A stretch of 64,000 nucleotides of DNA from DAOTXK01 sp034435395 (GCA_034435395.1 DAOTXK010000268.1:14793-78792), one strand, 5' to 3'. Positions 45,310 through 55,387 are shown, counted from the stretch's first letter. Translations and numbers: made by a program. The notes: a model not told the origin generated them from the sequence alone.

Positions 45310-46269
45310 TCAGGCGTGCTGCCGGCGCGCTCCCCGGAGCAACGGGATTTCGCCGTTTTCCCAGGCCACCAGCAGCGGCACAGCGTTAAAAATGGACGAG
45401 TACGTGCCACTGGCCAGACCGATGAACAGGATCGCCACAAACTGTTTGATCGTCTCCCCACCGAAAAGCAGAATCGCCGCCATGACGAAAAAGGCGTTCA
45501 ACTGAGTCGCCAGGGAGCGGTGAATGGTTTCCAGCACGCTGCGATTGACCAGGATTTCATACGGCTCCCCCCGCCGGCGGTGGCTGTTCTCGCGGATGCG
45601 GTCGAAAACCACGATGCTGTCCTGAACGGAATAGCCGAGCACGGTCAGCATGGCCGTCAGAAAAAGCGCGTCCACCTGCCAGCCGAAGGCCAGCCCCAGG
45701 ATCGACATGACGCCCATCACCACCAGAATGTCATGGATCATCGCCACAATCGCGCACACCCCATACCGGAACGCATTCGGCACCTGCCGAAACGCCCAGA
45801 CGATAAACACCAGGATCACGCCGGTTGCCACGATCACGGCCACAATTGCCGCCTGTGTCACCTCGGCACCGATGGTCGGCGTGACCTGCGCCACGCTGGT
45901 GGCGGCCTCGTCCAGCGGCGCAATTTGCTCGCTTAACGCCCGTTTGATATCCTCGGTCGCTTCAGGCTCAATGAACGCGGTCCGCGCCTGCCAGCGAGAG
46001 ACCTCCGCCCCGGTTACCGCACCAATGGGCACCAACTGCTGGAGGACAATATCCGTCAGGTCAAACTGGGCAAAGACATCGCGGATCTGCTCTTCCGTAG
46101 CTGGTCCGTTGAACTGAAGCTCAAACAGACTGCCGCCCACGAAATCAATCCCCAGCTGGACGGGCGTGCCGAACGTGATTGCCGAGTAGATCATGGCCAC
46201 GATCCCCGGCACAATGACCAGCCCCGAAAACAGGAAGTAGTACTTACGGTGTTTGACAATGTTAAACAT
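45310..46269 (-). CDS. secF: Protein-export membrane protein SecF
   Basis: SecF works with SecD as an RND-type accessory that uses the proton or sodium gradient to pull proteins through SecYEG. The 319-residue protein has six membrane helices, GIDFVGGSLFELQF near residue 38, an outer domain to about residue 130, and the family motif DSIVVFDRIRENSHR. It ends with a basic cytosolic tail (RRQHA). It is 20 bases downstream of secD. Confidence 0.95.
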   Translation of the reverse strand: MFNIVKHRKYYFLFSGLVIVPGIVAMIYSAITFGTPVQLGIDFVGGSLFELQFNGPATEEQIRDVFAQFDLTDIVLQQLVPIGAVTGAEVSRWQARTAFIEPEATEDIKRALSEQIAPLDEAATSVAQVTPTIGAEVTQAAIVAVIVATGVILVFIVWAFRQVPNAFRYGVCAIVAMIHDILVVMGVMSILGLAFGWQVDALFLTAMLTVLGYSVQDSIVVFDRIRENSHRRRGEPYEILVNRSVLETIHRSLATQLNAFFVMAAILLFGGETIKQFVAILFIGLASGTYSSIFNAVPLLVAWENGEIPLLRGARRQHA

Positions 46270-46289
46270 GTTGGTTGCTCTCCCCTGCC

Positions 46290-47759
46290 CTAAGCGCCCA
46301 ACAGCCAGGAGCGGCGTTCAATCATATTGCCGGTAAAGCGCAAAAGCAGCACCAGGAACGTCCGCGTCACGATGATGGCCGTGAACAGGTTCAGCAGCAG
46401 GCCCAGCGCCAGGGTGATGGCAAACCCGCGCACCGATCCGGCCCCGAACGTCGAGCCGAACAGGTATAGGATGACACAGATGATGATCGTGGACAGATTC
46501 GAGTCGCGGATGGAGGTCCAGGCGCGATCAAAGCCGGCACGCACCGCCATATCCAGCTCACGGCCTTTGCGCAGCTCCTCTTTCATCCGCTCGAAGATCA
46601 GGATGTTGCCGTCTACGGCGGTCCCGATGGAGATCAGAAAACCGGTGATGGCCGGCAGTGTCAGGGTGACCGGGATGAACTTAAACAGCGCGAAGTTCAT
46701 CAGGGTAAAAATCACCAGCGCCAGATCGGCGGCGACGCCAGGGACACGGTAATACAGCAACATGAACGTCAGCACCGTGATCACGCCGATCACCCCGGCG
46801 CGGATGCTCCGATTAATCGAAATCTCCCCCAGGGTGGGGCCGACGCTTTCGGTGCTCTCCACCCGGAGCGGCACCGGCAGCGCGCCGTAACGGAGCTGCA
46901 CGGCCAGCGACTGCGCCTCGTCCTGGGTGAAATCGCCCGTGATCGAACCGCTGTCCGTCAGTGCCGCCCGGATGGTCGGCGCCGACAGCACCACGCCGTC
47001 GAGCACGATGGCCAGCGGACGGCCAATATGGGTGGACGTGAACGGGCCGAACTTTTCCGCCCCCGCGCTGTTTAACGTGAAGTTGACTACCCAACCGGTG
47101 CCAGCCGGGTTAAGCTGAGCGACCGCTGTCTCCAGACCCGCTCCCGTCATCACCGTCTCAAACGGCTGGCCGGTGCGCGGGTTCACCAGCGGGGCATTCT
47201 CTTCGGGAAGCGCCGGCCCGCCCTGGTCAGTCGGAGTCGGCTCCGCTGTCGCCGCTGGCGTGCCCTGGGGCGCTGCCGCCGCCGCGCGGGCCGCCTGCTG
47301 CTCAAGCTGAGCAGTGGTCAGTATGCGCTGCCCTTCCCAGGACAGGACATCGCTGATGCTGGAGAAGTCCACAAATTCCAGCAGGCCCGTTTCGCGGATG
47401 GTGGCGATAGCCACGTCAGGATCGGAGATCCCCGGCAGCTCCACGACAATGCGGTTCGCCCCTTCCTGCAACTGGACCACCGGCTCCACCACCCCCAGGG
47501 CGTTGACCCGGTTCTCCACAATCCGTCTGGCGGTGTCCATGTCCCCCGGTCCCACCTGATCGGCGGGTAGGTCCGCCGCCAACAGCACGCGCAGCCCGCC
47601 CCGCAAATCCAACCCGGGCCTAATCTCAATGGTCCGGCTGATGTCTTCCTTGCCATCACGGTTGATGTCCAGGTGGATGCCGGGGTTAGGCAGGCTCATC
47701 CAGACCGAAACCAGGGTGATCGCGGCAATCACGATCAGCCAGCGCAAGTGACTGCTCAT
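46290..47759 (-). CDS. secD: Protein-export membrane protein SecD
   Basis: This SecF partner has six helices and a large outer domain. Visible are LDLRGGLRVLL near residue 47, VENRVNALGVVEPVVQ, the transmembrane block from VTLTLPAITGFLISIG to AVDGNILIFERMKEE, and FGAGSVRGFAITLALG. An Ala/Pro/Thr-rich stretch (about residues 158-185) interrupts the outer domain. I chose the ATG at 47759 with AAGGG upstream. An in-frame TTG five codons earlier is unlikely. yajC lies 132 bases upstream. Confidence 0.94.
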   Translation of the reverse strand: MSSHLRWLIVIAAITLVSVWMSLPNPGIHLDINRDGKEDISRTIEIRPGLDLRGGLRVLLAADLPADQVGPGDMDTARRIVENRVNALGVVEPVVQLQEGANRIVVELPGISDPDVAIATIRETGLLEFVDFSSISDVLSWEGQRILTTAQLEQQAARAAAAAPQGTPAATAEPTPTDQGGPALPEENAPLVNPRTGQPFETVMTGAGLETAVAQLNPAGTGWVVNFTLNSAGAEKFGPFTSTHIGRPLAIVLDGVVLSAPTIRAALTDSGSITGDFTQDEAQSLAVQLRYGALPVPLRVESTESVGPTLGEISINRSIRAGVIGVITVLTFMLLYYRVPGVAADLALVIFTLMNFALFKFIPVTLTLPAITGFLISIGTAVDGNILIFERMKEELRKGRELDMAVRAGFDRAWTSIRDSNLSTIIICVILYLFGSTFGAGSVRGFAITLALGLLLNLFTAIIVTRTFLVLLLRFTGNMIERRSWLLGA

Positions 47760-47891
47760 CACGTATCCCTTCAATACGCGCGCAACCAGGTTGCCCGCCA
47801 GAACATTCCCGCGAATTGCCGCATGAAAAACGGCCCCCTCCGGAGCCGGCGACCCGGCAAATCATAACGCGGCGGCATGGCCGTGTCAACG

Positions 47892-48263
47892 TCAGCCTTC
47901 GGCGCTTTCCGCCTGGCCGCCGGTGAGACCGGTCTGTGCGCTCTTCGCCAGTTCTTCCGGGTTAAATGGTTGCATGATCGCCGCCGTGATGATGAGCACT
48001 TCCAGATTGTCTGCCAGCCGGACCTTCGCCAGGCCGGAATCGGGGTTCAACTCGCTGATCGTGCCGACCAATCCGCCGTAAGTCACGATCCGATCCCCCA
48101 CCTGCAACTGGCGAATATACCGTTGGTGAGACTGGAAGGAGCGCTGCTTGGGAAACACCACCAGCGCCCAGTACGCGGCCAGAATCAACAGCAGGATTGT
48201 GATACCACCCAGATACTCCATCGCCAACCGCCATTCTCGCTTACCGAATCGAAACAGGGCCAT
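47892..48263 (-). CDS. yajC: Sec translocon accessory protein YajC
   Basis: The 123-residue protein has one N-terminal membrane helix (EYLGGITILLLILAAYWALVV) and the conserved cytosolic part QVGDRIVTYGGLVGTISELN. YajC co-purifies with SecDF, and the gene order yajC-secD-secF supports the call. I chose the ATG at 48263 because GAAGGAT lies 5-6 bases before it. The shorter start at 48221 lacks such a site. The short polar extension before the helix (MALFRFGKREWRLA) is unusual but plausible. Confidence 0.92.
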   Translation of the reverse strand: MALFRFGKREWRLAMEYLGGITILLLILAAYWALVVFPKQRSFQSHQRYIRQLQVGDRIVTYGGLVGTISELNPDSGLAKVRLADNLEVLIITAAIMQPFNPEELAKSAQTGLTGGQAESAEG

Positions 48264-48369
48264 TATATCCTTCAGAGGCGACCTTCCAAAATCGCCGTTG
48301 CAGGAGCACACGGCTTCGTGTTACGATCCGACCCGCCTGTCTTCACGAAAATAAGAGGAAAGCCACGCG

Positions 48370-49107
48370 ATGCGTGTTGTGATCAACCAGCGACTGGTCC
48401 AGCGCAACCGGAAAATCGCGCAGTACGCGTTTTTCGCCACCCTGGCGCTGCTCATTCTGGGCCTTTTTGTCACCAATGCCGCCCCTGCCAATCCCGCCCT
48501 GCTGCTGGCCCCCTTGCTGGTGCTGCCAATTGCCATCATCGCTACCATGTACTCGGTCCGCATGGCCAACAACTGGCTCCGTCAGCCCCGTCCGGAAGAG
48601 GCGATGGAGCAGGGCCTGAAGGGCCTAGGCAGCCGCAGCGTTATCTACCACTATTGGATGCCCGCCAAGCATGTGCTGATCGCCCCCCAGGGGGTATTTA
48701 CCTTCACGACGCGCCCCCAGGAAGGGCGGTTCCGCGTCGAGGGCGATCGGTTCAAGAGAGCCGGCGGTTTTTTCGGCAAGCTCCTGATCTACTTCCGGCA
48801 GGATGTCTTAGGTGACCCCCACCACGAAGCCCTGAAAGAAGCCGCCAAAATGCAGGCCCTGATCGACCAGGTTGCGCCGGATTCGGGGGTCACGGTGCAG
48901 CCAGCCATCGTCTTCACCAGCCCGGCGGCGGCGGTCGAGGTGGTGGATACATCGATCCCGGTGGTCCACGCCGAGAACAAAAAACGGCCCAGCCTCAAGT
49001 CATTCCTGCGGGAGGCCAAAAAACAGGGAGAGACGGTCACCCTGAGTGAAGAGCAAATCAAAGCCCTGGAACGCGCCGCTAAAATCCCGCCCCAGGATGC
49101 CGAATGA
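48370..49107 (+). CDS. Membrane protein of unknown function
   Basis: The 245-residue protein has two adjacent membrane helices (about 18-38 and 44-62) and a cytosolic domain of about 180 residues. That domain includes a region with HYWMPAKHVLIAPQGVFTF and a basic strand/helix pattern that is faintly reminiscent of nuclease-related (NERD) domains; the likeness is weak and no catalytic set is visible. The C-terminus is a charged helix. AAGAGGAAAG precedes the ATG. Its end overlaps the GT39-type gene by four bases, so the two are coupled. Confidence 0.75.
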   Translation: MRVVINQRLVQRNRKIAQYAFFATLALLILGLFVTNAAPANPALLLAPLLVLPIAIIATMYSVRMANNWLRQPRPEEAMEQGLKGLGSRSVIYHYWMPAKHVLIAPQGVFTFTTRPQEGRFRVEGDRFKRAGGFFGKLLIYFRQDVLGDPHHEALKEAAKMQALIDQVAPDSGVTVQPAIVFTSPAAAVEVVDTSIPVVHAENKKRPSLKSFLREAKKQGETVTLSEEQIKALERAAKIPPQDAE

Positions 49108-50993
49108 CGACCCGGCGGTCAGATCGCGCTCTGTCCTTGCTGGTTCTTCTGATCTTGCTGGCGTTGGCCCTGCGGTTATACCGGCTGGCGGACAGTCCGG
49201 TGCGCGGCGACGAAGCCTTCACCATCCAGTACTGGCCCGCTTCATGGTCGGACGCGCTGGACCTGGTGGGCATCGATCCTCATCCCTGGCTGGCCTATGC
49301 GCTGTTTGCTCACTGGCAAACCATCTTCGGCGATGGCGAGTGGGTCATGCGCCTGCTGCCCACCCTCCTCAGCCTGCCGGGCGTCGCCGCCACCTATGCC
49401 CTTGCCCGACGGCTACGGGTTGAACAACGCGCCGCCCTGCTGGCCACCCTGCTGGTCGCGGTTCACCCCTTTCTGATCTGGCATGCCCAGGACGTGCGCG
49501 ACTATGCCATCTGGGCTTCCTTCAGCGCCATCGCCAGTTGGGCGTTTCTGCTGGCTATCACGGCTGGCGGGTGGCGCAACTGGCTGCTTTACGCGATCAC
49601 AACCCTCCTCAGCGCTTACATTTTTTTTCTACACCCATTCGTGATCGCCGCTCAGGGGCTGTATGTGATCGTGGCCAAGCGCCGTCGGCTGCGCGCCTGG
49701 CTCCTGTCAATAGTCGGCGTCGCCGTGGCGATGATCCCCTGGAGCATCATGCTGGCGACGGCGGCGGGCAGCAGATACGGGGGCACCGCCGATCGCTTTG
49801 ACCTCTCACTGCTGATCACCTGGTTCCTGCCGACGCTGACCATCGGCAGCACCCTCCCCCAGACAGCGCTGGATGTGATCGGCATCGGACTGTTGGTGGG
49901 GGGGATCATCGCGCTGGTAGCACTGTGGCGCTGGCGGCGGGATGCAACGTTGTTTCTCGGCATCCAGGTGGCCGTGCCAACTCTGTGCCTTAGCGTGGTT
50001 GCCCTGCGGATGAATGTGTTTCGTCCCCGGTATCTGGTGGCTGTTGTGCCCTATGTGGTCTTGTTTGTGGCAGCTGTTGTCGTTTACCTGACTACACGAA
50101 AATACCGTTGGGTCAGGTTTGGCGCGTTGGGTTTGCTGGCGGTTGTGCTGGCCGCCGATGGCTGGGCGCTGATCAATCACTACCTGGACCCGGCTTACCG
50201 CAAAGCGCCGAACTGGCGTGATCTGGGCGCATACCTGACCGCCCATACGCAGCCCGGCGACCTGGTCGTCCAGCAGGCGCTGGACCCCGGCTTCACCTAC
50301 TACTTCCGCGGCCCCGCCGATGAGACCACTCTCCCACTCAGCCCCAATGCGCCCGCCGAGGAGACTATCGCCATCCTGGAGCAGGCCATAACCGACCGGC
50401 GTGCTGTATGGCTGATCCCTGGCGCGCCCGCCGGCTACGATGATGCGCGCGTACCGCTCACCTGGCTGACCAGCGAAGCTCAGCTGACGCTGGCCATCGA
50501 TGTCGCCGGATTTCGTGTGCTGGAATTTCGCCGGTGGGAGGTGCGACCGGCTGAATACACGCCCCGCACGAGGGAGGCGTTCGATGATGCCGCCGCCCTG
50601 CTGGACTGGCACCTGGACCGCCCGACGGCGGCCACCCTCCGCCTGATCGCCTACTGGCGACCACTCACTCCGACGGAAGAACCGCTCAGCGGCTTTCTCC
50701 ACCTGGTCGGACCGCCCCGCCCCGACAATGGGCTGCCTCTGTGGGCGCAGGACGATCACCGCGTGCCGGGCGGCCTGGTTGATACGACTACCTGGGATCC
50801 CGATACCGTCTACCGCGATGTGTACCTGCTGACCCTGCCCCATAACGTGCCGGGCGGGACCTGGTCGTTACATATTGGGCTGTACCATCCGACCACCATG
50901 GAGCGGCTCATCATCGGCGACGCTGACCATCTGGAGATTGCCCTGGAGGATTTTCCGGGCCAGCCATCAAATTCGCCGAAAACAGGCCAATAG
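49104..50993 (+). CDS. GT39/ArnT-type membrane glycosyltransferase
   Basis: The 629-residue protein has about ten membrane helices in its first 360 residues and a soluble C-terminal domain. The acidic motif RGDEAF in the first outer loop (about residues 32-37) and the HPWLAYALFAHW segment match the PMT_2/ArnT group, which moves sugars from polyprenyl-phosphate donors outside the membrane. The C-terminal beta-rich part (from about 470) is probably a carbohydrate or acceptor module. It is coupled to the preceding membrane protein by a 4-base overlap. Confidence 0.87.
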   Translation: MTTRRSDRALSLLVLLILLALALRLYRLADSPVRGDEAFTIQYWPASWSDALDLVGIDPHPWLAYALFAHWQTIFGDGEWVMRLLPTLLSLPGVAATYALARRLRVEQRAALLATLLVAVHPFLIWHAQDVRDYAIWASFSAIASWAFLLAITAGGWRNWLLYAITTLLSAYIFFLHPFVIAAQGLYVIVAKRRRLRAWLLSIVGVAVAMIPWSIMLATAAGSRYGGTADRFDLSLLITWFLPTLTIGSTLPQTALDVIGIGLLVGGIIALVALWRWRRDATLFLGIQVAVPTLCLSVVALRMNVFRPRYLVAVVPYVVLFVAAVVVYLTTRKYRWVRFGALGLLAVVLAADGWALINHYLDPAYRKAPNWRDLGAYLTAHTQPGDLVVQQALDPGFTYYFRGPADETTLPLSPNAPAEETIAILEQAITDRRAVWLIPGAPAGYDDARVPLTWLTSEAQLTLAIDVAGFRVLEFRRWEVRPAEYTPRTREAFDDAAALLDWHLDRPTAATLRLIAYWRPLTPTEEPLSGFLHLVGPPRPDNGLPLWAQDDHRVPGGLVDTTTWDPDTVYRDVYLLTLPHNVPGGTWSLHIGLYHPTTMERLIIGDADHLEIALEDFPGQPSNSPKTGQ

Positions 50994-50997
50994 AAAA

Positions 50998-51021
50998 GGA
51001 GCCTGGCACCGACAAGGCTCC
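50998..51021. terminator. Terminator between the glycosyltransferase and SPFH genes
   Basis: GGAGCCT (50998-51004) pairs with AGGCTCC (51015-51021) around 10 bases. The minus strand continues TTTTCTATT, a good T tract for the SPFH operon. The + strand side is weaker. Confidence 0.72.
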
Positions 51022-51046
51022 CCTTCTGCACCTGAATTCGCGGTGG

Positions 51047-52135
51047 CTATCCGCCGGTCAGTTTCTTCAGCCGCTCTTCCCACTTGGCCACCATACGGTT
51101 ATAGACCGCCTCCGTGATCTCGCCTCTGGCAAAGCGCAGGTCCAGGTTATCCAGCATGGCCTGGATTTCTTCCGGCGTGCTGGGCAAGGCCGGGGCTGAC
51201 TCCGCGGCTGGCTGCTGTTGCGCCTCCTGATTCTGCTGCATCATCTGCATCATCATCTGCTGCATCATCATCTGCTGCTGTTGCATCTGCTGCTGCAAGG
51301 CGGCCTGTTCCGGATTCAGGGTCGCGCCAATGCTCTGCCCCACCCCAAAGCCCACACCAGCGCTCGCCAGGCTGCCGCCCGCCCCCGGATTCTGCGCCGC
51401 CGACTGCGCAATATCCAGGCGACGGATACGCTCATAAGCTTCGATGCTCATGTAATTCCGCAGCTCGTCAATGCTGGCATCCTTCGCGGTGAAGGGCTTG
51501 GCCTCAAAAGCCTTGATCCGCATGCCGATGTTGGCAAACTGTTCGTTGAGCCGCGCCAGCATGGCCCCTTCCAGGTCACCGAGCAACTGGTTGGCCTCCG
51601 GCACACTGGAGACTCCCGATTTGGAGAGCAGCGTGACTATCTCGCCCAGCAGCATGGCCTGAATACGATCCTTGATATCCCCCAGGCGCAGGATCGGCTT
51701 GCCAATGGCATACTGACGCACAAACCGCACCGGTTCTTCGATGACGATATCAATCACCCCATGAGTCACCAGCAGCACCACCCCCAGTCCTTTGCCGGGC
51801 GTCTCCAGCACCACTGGCGGGTTGGTCCCCCACCCGACCTGCGGCAGGTCCTTCAGATTGACGAAGTACAGGTCCGCTGTGAAGGGGGTACGGCCGCTGG
51901 TCACCAGGCCGATCAGGCCGGAAAGCAACGGCAGGTTGGCTGTGGAGAGCGTGTGGTTGCCGGGACCGAGCGCATCGAGCACCTCACCCTGCCGCACAAA
52001 GACGGCGGCCTGGCTTTCCTGCACGATCACCTGGGAACCCATGCGGAAGTCGCCGCTGCCGCGTTGGGGTTCCCGATACGCCAGTTCATCATCCATCACA
52101 TTGGGATGGTCAATGACATCAATAATGCGTGCCAT
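51047..52135 (-). CDS. SPFH-domain protein with C-terminal SHOCT-like segment
   Basis: The 362-residue protein begins with a YdjI-like SPFH (band 7/virion-core) domain (about 30-240) with VQESQAAVFVRQGEVLDALG, GNHTLSTANLP and a helical stretch FANIGMRIKAFEAKPFTAKD. A Gln/Met-rich low-complexity segment (about 275-305) precedes a SHOCT-like end, LDNLDLRFARGEITEAVYNR, which is typical of oligomerising membrane-associated proteins. There is no membrane helix. It is the last gene of a four-gene operon with a DUF2207 protein, and SPFH proteins of this kind organise membranes or respond to envelope stress. Confidence 0.87.
   Translation of the reverse strand: MARIIDVIDHPNVMDDELAYREPQRGSGDFRMGSQVIVQESQAAVFVRQGEVLDALGPGNHTLSTANLPLLSGLIGLVTSGRTPFTADLYFVNLKDLPQVGWGTNPPVVLETPGKGLGVVLLVTHGVIDIVIEEPVRFVRQYAIGKPILRLGDIKDRIQAMLLGEIVTLLSKSGVSSVPEANQLLGDLEGAMLARLNEQFANIGMRIKAFEAKPFTAKDASIDELRNYMSIEAYERIRRLDIAQSAAQNPGAGGSLASAGVGFGVGQSIGATLNPEQAALQQQMQQQQMMMQQMMMQMMQQNQEAQQQPAAESAPALPSTPEEIQAMLDNLDLRFARGEITEAVYNRMVAKWEERLKKLTGG
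51233..51300. repeat. Low-complexity CAT/CTG triplet tract in the SPFH gene
   Basis: The + strand shows mixed runs of CATCAT and CTGCTG triplets that encode the Gln/Met-rich segment (QQQMQQQQMMMQQMMMQMM). Triplet tracts like this can change length by slippage; the reading frame is intact here. Confidence 0.75.
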
Positions 52136-52208
52136 TCAACTTTCTCCTTATCAACTGGCACCATCCACCGGAGAGGGTGCCAACGGCAGCCGCTTCACGA
52201 CTGCCAGA

Positions 52209-52742
52209 CTATCTCAGATCGTTGATCACGTTCTTGCGCAGGTCAAAGGCTTCCCCGGCCTCCATCACCACCGCTTCCAATGCCGCCAGTGCTTCGTCGA
52301 TCCCCTCATTGGCATCGGCGGCCCGCTGAAGGCCTTCGACGGCCTCTCGAATCTGATCCACGTACCGCAGCATGGCTTCGTCAAAGGCATAGATCTCTGC
52401 CAGCTCATCCTGGCCGATCTTCAGCGCGCCGGTGAAGGCGTAGCCCGGTGCCGCCGTCTGGATGCGATCCGTCAGCGTTTGCAGTTTGGTTTTGGCCGAG
52501 CGGGTTTTGTTCATGTACGACAGGCCGCCGGCATCCAGGATCGTGTTCTCCGCCTGGGCGATTCGCGCGATCTGTGCCCTCAACTGCCCGGCAAGGTGCT
52601 CCCGAATAATGCGGTCGGCGTCCCGTTGAGCGGACATATTGAAGTAACTCTCAATGTCATCGCCCAACCCCGGAATCCGCGTGAGTAAGTTTTCCCAAGA
52701 ACCGCGTTGACGGACAATACGGTCAAACAGGTCCCCACTCAT
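52209..52742 (-). CDS. Helical protein of unknown function beside SPFH
   Basis: The 177-residue protein is predicted to be almost entirely alpha-helical (for example ADRIIREHLAGQLRAQIARI and YVDQIREAVEGLQRAADA), with no membrane segment. I recognise no family; the coiled-coil pattern is loosely like PspA-type proteins but shorter. I chose the ATG at 52742. It lies between the zinc-ribbon membrane protein and the SPFH protein, 73 bases upstream of the latter, which suggests that the two products interact. Confidence 0.72.
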   Translation of the reverse strand: MSGDLFDRIVRQRGSWENLLTRIPGLGDDIESYFNMSAQRDADRIIREHLAGQLRAQIARIAQAENTILDAGGLSYMNKTRSAKTKLQTLTDRIQTAAPGYAFTGALKIGQDELAEIYAFDEAMLRYVDQIREAVEGLQRAADANEGIDEALAALEAVVMEAGEAFDLRKNVINDLR

Positions 52743-52824
52743 CAAATTCTCTCCTCAAAGAATGTCCCGCCAATGGTTCTGACTAGCATACAACAGAGCT
52801 AACCGCCGGACAAATAGGTCTCCA

Positions 52825-53346
52825 TCAGCTTAAGAAGTACTCCGTGCCGCAGTAGCGACATGTCACTACACCCTTGCCGGTTAACTCGATCTCCCCGCCG
52901 CAGTTCTGGCATTTGTCCAGCTCCCGCAGGTGGCGGGCCTCCGCTGAATACAGCATACCCTTATCCCAGTTGACGTAACCGCTGAACACCTGCAACCCCA
53001 CCAGCTCATGGACCATGTCCCGGATGTCCTCCTGGCTCAGCTGCATTTCCAGCGCCAGATCGGAGACCTCCACCTGCCCCCGGCTGCGCACGATGCTCAA
53101 CAGACGGCGTTGTTGCTCGGCGCGTGCCTGGCGGCCGGCCTCCCGGCCTCCCTGCACGACCATCAACACCCCAAAACCGACCAGAGGGACCACCAGCACC
53201 ACAAAGGCCAGCGCCAGCCCCAGAATCGCGCCGGAGCGGGTCAACTGCTCGCTGCTAACCCCGCTGGAAAGAAACACGACTGCCAGAATCCCCACGATAA
53301 CGCCGACAGCAATCAACATGCCGCCGACCATGCGACCACTGCTCAC
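52825..53346 (-). CDS. Membrane protein with wHTH-like and C-terminal zinc-ribbon domains
   Basis: The 173-residue protein has two membrane helices (about 6-27 and 38-66), then a cytosolic segment that resembles a small winged helix (RSRGQVEVSDLALEMQLS, VHELVGLQVFSGYVNW) and a zinc ribbon (CQNCGG and CRYCGTEYF). I chose the GTG at 53346 because GGAAGGAG lies 7 bases upstream. The frame is open further, into the end of the DUF2207 gene, but that part is not plausible. It lies between DUF2207 and the helical protein and may be the membrane sensor or tether of this operon. Confidence 0.75.
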   Translation of the reverse strand: MSSGRMVGGMLIAVGVIVGILAVVFLSSGVSSEQLTRSGAILGLALAFVVLVVPLVGFGVLMVVQGGREAGRQARAEQQRRLLSIVRSRGQVEVSDLALEMQLSQEDIRDMVHELVGLQVFSGYVNWDKGMLYSAEARHLRELDKCQNCGGEIELTGKGVVTCRYCGTEYFLS

Positions 53347-53407
53347 CTCGACACTCCTTCCGTAACGGAAGCACGGAATGTATGCGCAGGGCGCCGCGGC
53401 CCCATGA

Positions 53408-55303
53408 CTAGCCAAAGCCCGCGCCCCCACCATCACCGCCGCCCCCGCCACCGCTGAACCCGCCAGAAAAACCGCCACTTGATGACGACGACGGACGGCT
53501 GTTCAATGTGCTGGAGGCATTGTTCAGCATGCCGAACAGGCCATCGGACATCTGATTCAGCCCCCCAAACGCCCCGCTGGCCAGACCATCCAACGACGAC
53601 CCCGGCCGGGCCAGCTGGCTGCGGATATCCGGGTTGCGCATATCCACCACCGGCGCGCCGTGACGGTACCCCTGTCCCCACGGCCCGCCCAGGTAGCACG
53701 GATAATACCAGTACGGGATGGGCGTCGCTGGAACACGGCTGAATGTCTGCACCCAGGCACGCTCTAATCCAAAAGCCACCGCATAAGGCAGATACTCGTT
53801 GAAAAGGTCGGTCGCCTGCTCCACGTCTGTATAGCGCCGAATGTTGCGCAGGTATTCACGGAAGGCCCGCCACTTGGCAGCCTCCTCAGCACCCTTGGCC
53901 GTCTTGGCTGGCATGCGCGAGGCGGCAACCAGGATCACCAGCGCCACCACCCCCAGCGCAATAGGGATGCAGATCAGGGTCGCCACGGTATCTTTGAGGG
54001 CGCCCAGCACCACCACCCCCAGCACCACGGCCAGGATCATCAGGGCCATGCCGAACCCGCCCCATCGGTTCCGCACGGCCTGGGGGCTTGACCGGAAGAG
54101 CCTTTCCCGGACGACCTCCTTGTAGAGCGCCTGCTGTATCTGGGGAATGGCCGTGTAGAATTTGTTTTTCATCGACTCCAGCGTGCGTTCGTCTTTGCCC
54201 TGGAACACCTTCTGGAGCATGATCCGCTCAAAGCTGCGCAGGTCATCGGGGGCTTTGTCGGTGCGCTTGAAGGTGAAGGTCGTCGAACTGCCGATGCCCA
54301 GAAAGCCCCGCTGCCGGTCTTCCTCAATGACCAGATACCCACGCCGCGCCAGATCCATCAGCGTGGCCATCACATCCTGCAGGTCGGCCTTTTCATCCAC
54401 CAGCGTGCCCGCTATCGCCGGAGGCAGGTCCGATGGCGGCTCTGACAGATATTCCGGCACCACGCCGCTCACCGGGTCACGCCCCCGGGTGTACCAGACA
54501 TAGTACACGGCCAGCGGCCCAAGTACCAGCAGCAGCACCGCCGCCGCGCCGAAAAACAACTCCAGGTATGGGCTGATCACCGCATAGCGGTCAAACGCCG
54601 CCTGCCAGGAAGCCGTCCGGTTCCCTAGTTGATGGGGATACTGGATGCGGACTTCCAACCCCTCCCCAGCCTGAAGCGATCGGGCGACCGAAAAAACTAC
54701 GTCGGAGCCATTCCGGGTCACCGTCGTCGGTGGGCCATAGGACGCAATCGGATCGATCCCTTCCCGCGGGATGGCATCGTCAGGCAGATGGACGGTGACC
54801 GTTGCGCCTTGAATGGGGAACGAATGATCGGCACCGATGGCAAACCAGTCCAGCTGATCCCCGCCGCCGTAGGTCCGCAGCCCACCGACCACCTCATACG
54901 CGATCTCAAACACGCGACGTTCGTTCTGGGCTGGTCGCAGGAAGTAATAGGTGATCTCCAGTTCATGGTTATTTCGCCGCACGCAGAACGTACCGGCAGC
55001 CTCCCCGCACGACGGCGTGAGCGCTGTGCCGCCGTCATACACGGCAACATTCACGAGGTCTTCCACCCGATCCAGAGGGATGGACCGGAAGCCAAACCGA
55101 AACTGCCCGCTGGTGAACTGGATGTCATGCGTCTCCACCACGGTGAAACGGTTCGTGCGTGGGTCGATGTGATCAATCGTGACATCCCAGCGTCGCCAGT
55201 ATAGTGAGCGGGTTTGTGCGGCAACGGGCGCTGCCCCACTTAGCCCGACCCACAACACCAGCACCGTGGTAATTCCCCAATACCAGCGGCGTCTGCCCAT
55301 CAT
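53408..55303 (-). CDS. DUF2207 membrane protein
   Basis: The 631-residue protein has a signal peptide ([19 protein letters not shown]), an extracytoplasmic DUF2207 domain (about 30-265), a membrane helix (about 280-302), a cytosolic helical region, two more helices (about 425-465) and a Gly/Ser-rich end ([12 protein letters not shown]), which is typical of the family. Function is unknown. I chose the ATG at 55303 because GGGGAG lies 5-6 bases upstream. The frame is open for another 74 codons without conservation. It leads the four-gene operon that ends with the SPFH gene. Confidence 0.88.
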   Translation of the reverse strand: MMGRRRWYWGITTVLVLWVGLSGAAPVAAQTRSLYWRRWDVTIDHIDPRTNRFTVVETHDIQFTSGQFRFGFRSIPLDRVEDLVNVAVYDGGTALTPSCGEAAGTFCVRRNNHELEITYYFLRPAQNERRVFEIAYEVVGGLRTYGGGDQLDWFAIGADHSFPIQGATVTVHLPDDAIPREGIDPIASYGPPTTVTRNGSDVVFSVARSLQAGEGLEVRIQYPHQLGNRTASWQAAFDRYAVISPYLELFFGAAAVLLLVLGPLAVYYVWYTRGRDPVSGVVPEYLSEPPSDLPPAIAGTLVDEKADLQDVMATLMDLARRGYLVIEEDRQRGFLGIGSSTTFTFKRTDKAPDDLRSFERIMLQKVFQGKDERTLESMKNKFYTAIPQIQQALYKEVVRERLFRSSPQAVRNRWGGFGMALMILAVVLGVVVLGALKDTVATLICIPIALGVVALVILVAASRMPAKTAKGAEEAAKWRAFREYLRNIRRYTDVEQATDLFNEYLPYAVAFGLERAWVQTFSRVPATPIPYWYYPCYLGGPWGQGYRHGAPVVDMRNPDIRSQLARPGSSLDGLASGAFGGLNQMSDGLFGMLNNASSTLNSRPSSSSSGGFSGGFSGGGGGGDGGGAGFG

Positions 55304-55359
55304 TTCCACTCCCCTTGTCTGTACATCACTCCAGGCCCCGCCTCTGGCCGGACAAAGCA

Positions 55360-55387
55360 TTGGCGCTTGCATTGCATTCGTTATATC
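55360..55387 (+). promoter_or_regulatory. Promoter of the LysM glycoside hydrolase gene
   Basis: TTGGCG (55360-55365), 16 bases and TATATC (55382-55387) give a leader of about 32 bases. The 123-base gap also must hold the promoter of the divergent DUF2207 operon, which I could not place. Confidence 0.5.
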
